12,086 bases of DNA from Nitrospirae bacterium CG1_02_44_142 (GTDB taxonomy: Bacteria > Nitrospirota > Thermodesulfovibrionia > Thermodesulfovibrionales > UBA1546), in contig MNVK01000088.1 in the NCBI GenBank assembly GCA_001871685.1, forward strand, positions 1-12,086. Direction: 5' to 3'. The translations under genes were made by a program, and so were the position numbers. Under the pieces are notes generated by a model. That model was not told where the DNA came from, did no database searches, and worked only from the letters and a program-made list of their open reading frames with translations. This document shows positions 5,691 through 11,098 of the stretch, piece by piece; position 1 is the first letter of the stretch, and every line of letters starts with the position of its first letter.

Positions 5691-7805
5691 CTATTTCCTC
5701 GCAGAATAAGAGCCGAGTCCGAGCAAATCAAAGGTTACAAGCACACTAAGCTCGCTTGGCTTGCTGTTTACTTTATCAGGAGGCCTCCTGTTAACCGTTA
5801 TTGTTATTCCCCAGCACTGCTGAAGATATTTCATGATAAACGAAGAATCCCTCATTCCTCCTCCCTTAGAATCATACCAGACTTTGACCTCTGCCGACAA
5901 GTTTTTAGAATGATTATAAACAGCCCCGATGTCATAAAACATAGTATTATTAGGCTGGTTGTATCTCTCCCCCAGAGAAAATGAAAATTTTTTTACAGGG
6001 ATAGATACTGTTGAGTTTACAGTCTCAATACGGCTCGTATAGTGATTATAAGAGGCGTCGGCAGTTATAGGGAAAGGCCTCGGAATAGACGCCGACACGC
6101 TTAACGGAGAAAATGGCGTGTCTCCTCCGTATGAGTTATACGATTCCGACATGCTTGTCGTTAGGAACTCGCCTTTTTTATCCAGGAGCCTATTTACAAG
6201 AGAAAGGCCTATTGATGACTGCCTTGAATAAAGTTCTGTGGAATCAAACAGCGGGACATTGGCATTGTCTTTTTTAATCCAGGGCACAAACGTATATGTC
6301 AGAGAAGGTTCAACGCCGTGCGTTAAATCCTCGCCATATTTTTTTATTAACCGGCTGGACGCTGTGATATTGTAATCAAACATATCCCTGTGCACTGAAC
6401 TCTTAAATCCGTCAGCCTCGTTTTTATGCAAAGAATACATGGTCTCTCTTAATCCGAGATTCTGGGAAAGAATGACCTTGTCTCCGAAGGAATGGGAAAG
6501 CTTAGGATAAAGGTCCAGACGCTGTCCTGATACGCCTATGTCCCTTGAGAAATTTGACGCAGACGACGTCATGGAGAAAACTACAGGCCCTACACCGGAG
6601 GGGTTAACAACATACCCTAATTCAGGCAGTCTCTGAGCTATGGCTGAGGTATCGCTTCCATCTTTCAGGTCAATAATATATTGTGACATGAGGTAAAGGC
6701 GTGAATTCTCCGAAGGAAGCGTCAGCTCGCCTGTTGATTCAAGAAATCTGTTTACCCTTTCCAAGCGGTTAATGCTGTATTCCCTGTAAAAACTTTTTCC
6801 TTTTTCATTTAGCAGATTCAAGTTCCAGTAGCCTGAAAGACTGTCCATGCTCCTTTTTGTATGGGAAGACTTCAATTCATAAAAATTCTGTCCTGCCCTT
6901 TTGTCATAGAAATGATAGAGCCAGTGTTTGCCCTCCACATCTCCGGGCGCTGCATATCTGTATTCAGCCCCTTCTCCTATGCCTGCCTTGCTCTGCCAGT
7001 CAGCAATAAATGTTGCATCCTTATCTTCATCTATGGCCCAGAAAAACGGCTGTCTGTAATAAAAGCCTTTTGACTGTGAATAACCAATTACAGGCGTGAG
7101 AAGCCCTGTCTTCCTCTCGGTAAGCACAGGCGCCCAGAGATAAGGCGTATATAAAACCGGGAAGTCTTTTATATGAAAAGTGGCGTTCCCGGACTTAAGA
7201 CGGTCTCCGATAATTATATCGGCAGTCCTGCCTTTGATGCACCACTCAGGAGAAGGGTTTTCGCAGGTTGTTATGGTCGCCTTTTTAACGTAATATTCCT
7301 TTTCTCCCCTTTTTTCTATCTCGGAGCCGGAGATATAGAATTTTTCTTTTTTTGAAAAAATCTCGGCATTATAGAAAGTGCCTTTTTTGGTCCTAAGATT
7401 GAACTCTGCCTTTTTAGCTTTGAGAAACATATCAGGGTTGTCAGACACTACATCCCCTTCAGCAAAGACATTGAATGTCTTCTCGTCATACTTCATTTCA
7501 TCTGCCATTATTATTGTTTCGCCTTGTTCAACAAGCACAGAGCCCCTTGCCGTATACATTGATGTATCCTTTTCATGCTCCAAAGAATCCGATGTTATGA
7601 ATGTCGGGGGCTCTTCAGCAAAACAGTAAACAGCAGACAGTAGACAGTAGACAGTAAACAGCAATAAGAAAAACAAAAAAGAACGATGCATGATGCATGA
7701 TACATGATACATGATACCCCCCTTTAATTCCCCCCTTACTAAGGGGGGATAGAGGGGGGTTGTATCCTGCATCCTAAATCCTGTATCTTGTATCATGTGT
7801 TTCAT
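5691..7805 (-). CDS. lptD: LPS-assembly outer-membrane protein LptD
   Basis: The outer-membrane barrel that, with LptE, inserts lipopolysaccharide into the outer leaflet. From the ATG at 7805 the protein has 704 residues: a signal peptide (hydrophobic core about 42-62, likely cleavage after CFA at 63), an OstA/LptA-like periplasmic domain (about 64-175) and a beta-barrel to the C-terminus. Family landmarks are PSPEWCIKGR, FPVLYTPYLWAPVLTERKTGLLTP (215-238, discontinuous conservation) and PFFWAIDEDKDAT. C181 and C189 together with C664 (QQCWG) could form the inter-domain disulfides known for LptD. The chosen start overlaps the folC stop as ATGA and has GAGGG (7813-7817) 7 bases upstream. An upstream Met at 7844 would lie inside folC. 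Residues 4-41 and 48-61 are encoded by repeats. M32 (7712) and M39 (7691) are alternative starts that would give a more ordinary signal peptide. Usual family length is somewhat greater. Confidence 0.9.
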   Translation of the reverse strand: MKHMIQDTGFRMQDTTPLYPPLVRGELKGGIMYHVSCIMHRSFLFFLLLFTVYCLLSAVYCFAEEPPTFITSDSLEHEKDTSMYTARGSVLVEQGETIIMADEMKYDEKTFNVFAEGDVVSDNPDMFLKAKKAEFNLRTKKGTFYNAEIFSKKEKFYISGSEIEKRGEKEYYVKKATITTCENPSPEWCIKGRTADIIIGDRLKSGNATFHIKDFPVLYTPYLWAPVLTERKTGLLTPVIGYSQSKGFYYRQPFFWAIDEDKDATFIADWQSKAGIGEGAEYRYAAPGDVEGKHWLYHFYDKRAGQNFYELKSSHTKRSMDSLSGYWNLNLLNEKGKSFYREYSINRLERVNRFLESTGELTLPSENSRLYLMSQYIIDLKDGSDTSAIAQRLPELGYVVNPSGVGPVVFSMTSSASNFSRDIGVSGQRLDLYPKLSHSFGDKVILSQNLGLRETMYSLHKNEADGFKSSVHRDMFDYNITASSRLIKKYGEDLTHGVEPSLTYTFVPWIKKDNANVPLFDSTELYSRQSSIGLSLVNRLLDKKGEFLTTSMSESYNSYGGDTPFSPLSVSASIPRPFPITADASYNHYTSRIETVNSTVSIPVKKFSFSLGERYNQPNNTMFYDIGAVYNHSKNLSAEVKVWYDSKGGGMRDSSFIMKYLQQCWGITITVNRRPPDKVNSKPSELSVLVTFDLLGLGSYSARK
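7623..7664. repeat. Six-unit 7-bp tandem array (ACAGYAR) inside the lptD signal-peptide region
   Basis: The stretch divides exactly into six heptamers of the form ACAG(T/C)A(A/G), with no interruption; a seventh, damaged unit may precede it. On the lptD strand it encodes residues 48-61, giving the 7-residue echo TVYCLLS/AVYCFAE. This forms the C-terminal half of the signal-peptide core and the approach to the predicted cleavage site. Confidence 0.9.
7685..7795. repeat. Inverted heptamer arrays around a C6/G6 double hairpin, at the folC/lptD junction
   Basis: The left arm (7685-7717) is 4.7 units of GAT(A/G)CAT. The right arm (7761-7795) is five units of TGTATCY type, essentially the reverse complement of the left arm, so the arms can pair. 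Between them CCCCCCTT (7730-7737) pairs with AAGGGGGG (7741-7748) over a 3-base loop, and outer C6 (7717-7722) pairs with G6 (7754-7759). Length is 111 bases, a multiple of three, read in frame as lptD residues 4-41. Bases 7713-7773 match the folC element in 60 of 61 positions. No T-run follows the hairpin, so it does not look like a terminator. Confidence 0.92.
7713..7722 (-). promoter_or_regulatory. Repeat-borne G-rich ribosome-binding-site candidate before lptD Met32
   Basis: On the lptD strand the C6/G6 element provides AAAGGGGGG ending 4 bases (TATC) before an in-frame ATG at 7712..7710. This purine tract could act as a Shine-Dalgarno sequence for a shorter LptD starting at M32. It competes with the better placed GAGGG before 7805. 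Speculative. Confidence 0.3.
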
Positions 7806-9292
7806 CTCGTTTCCCTCAGACTTGAAAGAATGCCTCTTCCACAAAGCATCTCCTTAGCCTCGCCTATAGTGTAAAACGAACCGGTGATTAAGATTAGGGG
7901 GTTAGGATTTAGGGTTTGGGGATTGGTCTTGCTAACCCCTAACCCCCAGCCCCTAACCCCTGCCATTGTAACTGCCATAGCAATGGCTTCTTTCACGGTT
8001 GGCGCAATATGTGTATTCGTAAATCCCATCTCTGCTGCGCATTCTGCAAGTTTCTGCGGCGAGGCCGCCCTCTCATAAGCCGGAGCTGTCAATATAATTT
8101 CAGAGGCCAGGGGCAAAAGCGGCGCCATTATCCCTCTTATGTCCTTATCAGACATTATGCCTGCAATCAATATTATTCTTTCGTATATCTTGGAAAAAAT
8201 TTCCTTAAGCGAATCTGCGAGAATTTTTGCAGCCGAAGGGTTATGCGCCCCGTCAATCAGAATCGGAGGTTCCTTTGAGATGAATTCAAGCCTGCCGTGC
8301 CATTTTACATTTCCAAGCCCATTTCTGACGGCGTGATGCGTGATGCGTGATGCGTGATGTGAAGATTTCTTAGAAACAAGCTCAATTGTTTTTAGCGCAA
8401 GAGCCGCATTCAACACCTGATGCCTGCCCGGAAGCGGCATAACCAAATCCTCTAAACTGCTATCGCTGTTATAATTAAAAACACTTCCGTCTGTATCCTC
8501 TGACTTTATTGCCGCTGAAAAATCCCTTCCATAAATAAAAAGGCCTGCATTCTTTTCCTCTGCCTTCTTTTTGATTGCGTCCATTACAGACGGCTCCTGA
8601 GCTGACGTGATAACAGGAACCCCCTCTTTTATTATCCCCGCTTTTTCTTCCGCAATCTCTGAGACGGCATTGCCAAGAAATTCGCTGTGGTCATAACCGA
8701 TGCTTGTTATGACAGACGCCTCAGGCAGCAGAACATTTGTTGCATCAAGCCGTCCGCCCATTCCGGTCTCAACCACTGCCCAGTCAATATTTTTTCTCTT
8801 AAAATACAGGAATCCCATTGCAGTCACAACCTCAAAAAAAGTAGGAGTCAGCTCTTGTGGTGATGCACGATTCATGATGCATGATTCACGATACCCCCCT
8901 TTAATTCCCCCCTTGCTAAGGGGGGATAGAGGGGGGTTGTATCCTGCATCTTGTATCCTGCATCTTGTATCCTGTATCTTGCATCTTATCTCTTCTGTGA
9001 GTTCAACTACATCCCCCTCTGTTATCTCTTCATTGTTGACCCTCATCCTCTCCGTGAAGCTTACGAGATGCGGAGATGTAAACAATCCTGTTCTGAATCC
9101 CGCTGACTGTAATATAGAAGCTATCATTGCTGATGTAGAGCCTTTCCCGTTGGTCCCTGCAATATGGATAGTTGAGAAACTATCTTGCGGATTGCCAAGC
9201 AGAGAAAGCAGCCTCACAGTGTTATCAAGCCCCAGCTTGATGCCGTATTTCTGAAGCCCGTAGAGATAATCTATTGCACCGGCGTAACCCAT
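7802..9292 (-). CDS. folC: Bifunctional folylpolyglutamate/dihydrofolate synthase FolC, enlarged by repeats
   Basis: A cytoplasmic Mur-ligase-family enzyme that adds glutamate to folates (and often makes dihydrofolate from dihydropteroate) using ATP. Landmarks are the P-loop GTNGKGST (46-53), FTSPHL (71-76), the VVETGMGGRLDATN block (173-186), SIGYDHSEFLG (197-207), LPGRHQVLNAALAL (287-300) and DGAHNP (347-352). At 496 residues it exceeds the usual 420-440. The excess matches three repeat-encoded segments: about 103-144, 311-320 and 444-467. Each falls between conserved blocks, so the enzyme may remain active. The ATG at 9292 has no ribosome binding site, and an in-frame stop (TAA, 9307..9305) lies just upstream, so the start cannot move far. 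It follows accD, as accD-folC does in Escherichia coli, but after a 208-bp gap. The last 4 bases overlap lptD. Confidence 0.92.
   Translation of the reverse strand: MGYAGAIDYLYGLQKYGIKLGLDNTVRLLSLLGNPQDSFSTIHIAGTNGKGSTSAMIASILQSAGFRTGLFTSPHLVSFTERMRVNNEEITEGDVVELTEEIRCKIQDTRCRIQDAGYNPPLSPLSKGGIKGGYRESCIMNRASPQELTPTFFEVVTAMGFLYFKRKNIDWAVVETGMGGRLDATNVLLPEASVITSIGYDHSEFLGNAVSEIAEEKAGIIKEGVPVITSAQEPSVMDAIKKKAEEKNAGLFIYGRDFSAAIKSEDTDGSVFNYNSDSSLEDLVMPLPGRHQVLNAALALKTIELVSKKSSHHASRITHHAVRNGLGNVKWHGRLEFISKEPPILIDGAHNPSAAKILADSLKEIFSKIYERIILIAGIMSDKDIRGIMAPLLPLASEIILTAPAYERAASPQKLAECAAEMGFTNTHIAPTVKEAIAMAVTMAGVRGWGLGVSKTNPQTLNPNPLILITGSFYTIGEAKEMLCGRGILSSLRETR
7894..7963. repeat. Ten-unit telomere-like heptamer array (TTAGGGG / CCCCTAA, inverted) in folC
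   Basis: The 70 bases divide into ten heptamers. The first four are TTAGGGG-like, two central units are irregular (ATTGGTC, TTGCTAA), and the last four are CCCCTAA-like, so the array is an inverted repeat with arms that can pair. It encodes FolC residues 444-467, a loop just before the conserved LILITGS strand. The coding strand over 7936-7960 has four runs of 4-5 G with loops of 2-3 bases. Confidence 0.88.
8333..8360. repeat. Four-unit GTGATGC tandem array in folC
   Basis: Three exact GTGATGC units and one GTGATGT follow without a gap. On the folC strand this gives residues about 311-320, including the echo HHASRIT/HHA, in the linker before GLGNVKWHGRLE. There is no hairpin core. Confidence 0.9.
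8862..8986. repeat. Inverted heptamer arrays around a C6/G6 double hairpin, inside folC
   Basis: The left arm (8862-8894) has four units of GAT(G/T)CA(T/C) plus a partial GATAC. The right arm (8938-8986) has seven units alternating TGTATCC and TGCATCT types. The core pairs CCCCCCTT (8907-8914) with AAGGGGGG (8918-8925), and outer C6 (8894-8899) with G6 (8931-8936). Bases 8890-8950 match the lptD-junction copy at 60 of 61 positions; the one change is in the loop. It is read in frame as FolC residues about 103-144, in a different reading frame of the core from the one used in lptD. Confidence 0.92.
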
Positions 9293-9500
9293 AAGTGCAA
9301 TATTTTACATTAAATGAGGTAAAAGTAAGAAGAGGAAAACTCTTTCAGAATTAGAACACCTAAAGAAGGGTAGCCGTTAAAGGGGACACTTCCCATATTT
9401 TTATTAAGGGTGCTCTTGTCTCTCATGAAAAGCAGTATAAGACAAATTTTCGGAGAATTACAAGGACAAAATAAACGCGGCGGGTACGAATGACGGATTT
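9293..9500. other. Intergenic gap between accD and folC with a small GGGGACACTTCCC hairpin
   Basis: This is the only sizeable gap. No coding frame was recognised on either strand. At 9382-9394 GGGGA pairs with TTCCC (one G-T pair) around a CAC loop. The surrounding wording (AAAGGGGACACTTCCCAT) resembles short palindromes found beside REP-associated IS200-like transposases, but no transposase fragment is present. No stem with a following T-run was seen as an accD terminator. Confidence 0.4.
9302..9307 (-). promoter_or_regulatory. Possible -10 element for a leaderless folC-lptD-pil transcript
   Basis: TAAAAT on the minus strand ends 9 bases before the folC ATG, which would put +1 about 3 bases upstream of the start codon. 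Together with the absence of a ribosome binding site this suggests a leaderless or nearly leaderless message. No good -35 sequence was found at the usual distance, so this is weak. Confidence 0.3.
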
Positions 9501-10331
9501 CTACGAAAGGAATTCTATGAACTTTGCAAGGGTCTTTTTCATGTTTTTTCTGCTGACAACCATATCTATCAACCCATGCTCAAGAAGAAACTCCGCCCTC
9601 TGAAAATTATCAGGGAGCTGCTGTTTCATTGTCTGCTCTATGACGCGGGGCCCTGCAAAGCCTATCAGGCTTCTCGGTTCAGCGATTATTACATCTCCGA
9701 GCGCGGCAAAACTTGCAGCGACTCCGCCGAATGTCGGGTCGGCAAGTACAGAGATATAAGGGACGCCATTGCCCTTAAGTTTTCCAATTGCCGCAGAAAC
9801 CTTTGCCATCTGCATGAGGGAAAATATTCCTTCCTGCATCCTGGCTCCGCCTGATGATGCAATGCTTATCAGGGGCGCCTTTTTCCCAAGAGACGCTTCC
9901 GCAGCCCTTGAAATCTTTTCTCCGACAACAGAGCCCATGCTTCCGCCCATGAACGAAAAATCCATCACAGTAAGGATGACAGGAAAACCGTTTATCGCTG
10001 CCTCGCCGGAAACCGCAGCTTCAGGAAGACCGCTCTTCTTCTGATTCTCTTTTATCCTGTCAGGGTAAGAAAGGGAGTCTTTAAAATTCAGAGGATCTCC
10101 TGAATGCATATCTGCGTCAAACTCTATAAAACTTCCTTCGTCCGCAAGAAGCTTGATTCTTTCTTTGGCGCTTATCCTGAAATGGTAATTGCACTTTGGG
10201 CAGACTTTAAGATTCTTGTCTATCTCTTTTTTGTAAACAATTTCCTTGCAGTTATCGCATTTTACCCAGAGCCCCTCGGGAATCTTTACCTTCTTTTGCA
10301 GTTTCGGCTCTTTTAACTTTTTAAACCACAT
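9501..10331 (-). CDS. accD: Acetyl-CoA carboxylase carboxyltransferase subunit beta
   Basis: The beta subunit of the carboxyltransferase, which with AccA moves the carboxyl group from carboxybiotin-BCCP to acetyl-CoA to give malonyl-CoA, the first step of fatty-acid synthesis. The 276 residues are full length for the family. A four-cysteine zinc ribbon (C25, C28, C44, C47) is followed by the crotonase-fold domain with GGSMGSVVGEKI (129-140), SSGGARMQEG (159-168), DPTFGGVAASFA (198-209) and GFAGPRVIEQT (224-234). The ATG shares one base with the TGA of the upstream hydrolase (TGATG), so translation is probably coupled. accA is not in the window. Confidence 0.96.
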   Translation of the reverse strand: MWFKKLKEPKLQKKVKIPEGLWVKCDNCKEIVYKKEIDKNLKVCPKCNYHFRISAKERIKLLADEGSFIEFDADMHSGDPLNFKDSLSYPDRIKENQKKSGLPEAAVSGEAAINGFPVILTVMDFSFMGGSMGSVVGEKISRAAEASLGKKAPLISIASSGGARMQEGIFSLMQMAKVSAAIGKLKGNGVPYISVLADPTFGGVAASFAALGDVIIAEPRSLIGFAGPRVIEQTMKQQLPDNFQRAEFLLEHGLIDMVVSRKNMKKTLAKFIEFLS

Positions 10332-11098
10332 CAGATATTTATAACCTCGCCGTCTTTAAGCAGTCTGATATCGGGAATCCCAAGTTTTTTAATCTCAGCC
10401 CTTATGGTTTTAATATGCTGCGGCTTGGGATGTGTTATTAGTATTTTGTCCGGAGGCATCTTTATCTTGTCCAGCTCTTTTTTGAGCAGCCTGGGAGTGA
10501 GATGCCCTGTCTCAACAGCCATAGCTTCCATTTTGTTTGGGAAAGAGACCTCTATTATGGCCCTATGTATTTTTATCCTGCCCGCCTCTTTCCAGATGGC
10601 ATGTGTCGGCCCTGTGTCGCCTGTATAAAGGAGTCTTTTCCCTCTTCCATCCTCAATTATATAACCGGCTGCAGGAACCGAATGGTTGACTCTGTAAGCA
10701 GTAATTTTATAGCCGTTAACTTCAATGCCTTTGCCGGGCTTCACCTCTAAAAACCTTATTACGGCCTTTTCAGCATTTGGTATCATTGTGAAATCAGGCC
10801 ATATCTTATTGTTCAAGAGATTGTCTTTCAGCGCCTTCAACACCGGCGCAATCCCTATCACCGTAACATTATGCTTCTTATTTTTTATGATTATATTGTC
10901 TGCGAGAAACGGGATTCCTCTTATGTGGTCCAGATGGGCGTGGGAGATAAGGATATGCCGTATCTTCCACTGGGCATTCTCGGAGAGGTAAGCTCCGATG
11001 GTTCCGGCGTCAAGCAATATTTTTTCGTCTATCAAGAAAGCCGGAGGATTATGCCCCGGAAATTCTGCTCCTGAACATCCGAGAACTTCTATTTTCAC
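10331..11098 (-). CDS. Metallo-beta-lactamase-fold hydrolase, class-II cAMP phosphodiesterase/RNase Z-like
   Basis: A 255-residue cytoplasmic protein of the metallo-beta-lactamase fold with a complete two-metal site: HAHLDH (H53, H55, D57, H58), H139 (NHSVP), D161 (YTGDTGPT) and H223 (ITHPKP); H199 (GHLT) is also conserved-looking. The HxHLDHIRGIP stretch follows the class-II cyclic-nucleotide phosphodiesterase signature (HxHLDH[LIVM]x[GS]) at its start but departs at its end (ADN instead of a Ser-Pro/Ala). A cyclic nucleotide or RNA 3' end is therefore the likely type of substrate, not an antibiotic. The start is GTG at 11098, overlapping the HD-GYP gene as GTGA. The pairing with a c-di-GMP phosphodiesterase supports a nucleotide-signalling role, but this is inference. 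Substrate unknown. Confidence 0.85.
   Translation of the reverse strand: MKIEVLGCSGAEFPGHNPPAFLIDEKILLDAGTIGAYLSENAQWKIRHILISHAHLDHIRGIPFLADNIIIKNKKHNVTVIGIAPVLKALKDNLLNNKIWPDFTMIPNAEKAVIRFLEVKPGKGIEVNGYKITAYRVNHSVPAAGYIIEDGRGKRLLYTGDTGPTHAIWKEAGRIKIHRAIIEVSFPNKMEAMAVETGHLTPRLLKKELDKIKMPPDKILITHPKPQHIKTIRAEIKKLGIPDIRLLKDGEVINI

Noticed and set aside
7717..7762. Rho-independent terminator between folC and lptD
   Set aside because: The stem is strong, but no T-run follows on either strand, the element lies within the lptD frame downstream of an ATGA overlap, and the same core sits in the middle of folC where termination would be harmful.
7806..7844. Earlier LptD start at 7844
   Set aside because: It would overlap folC by 43 bases and lengthen an already long lead before the signal peptide; 7805 has the ATGA overlap and a GAGGG site.
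7623..8986. CRISPR array
   Set aside because: Units are 7 bases and directly abutting, with no repeat-spacer alternation and no cas genes nearby.
8700..9254. 184-residue plus-strand frame opposite folC
   Set aside because: It is antisense to a clear FolC and looks like low-complexity shadow sequence; part of its length is the palindromic repeat read from the other strand.
10331..11098. Antibiotic-type metallo-beta-lactamase
   Set aside because: There is no signal peptide, and the HxHLDH motif, NHS and TGDTGPT blocks fit the phosphodiesterase/RNase Z branch.
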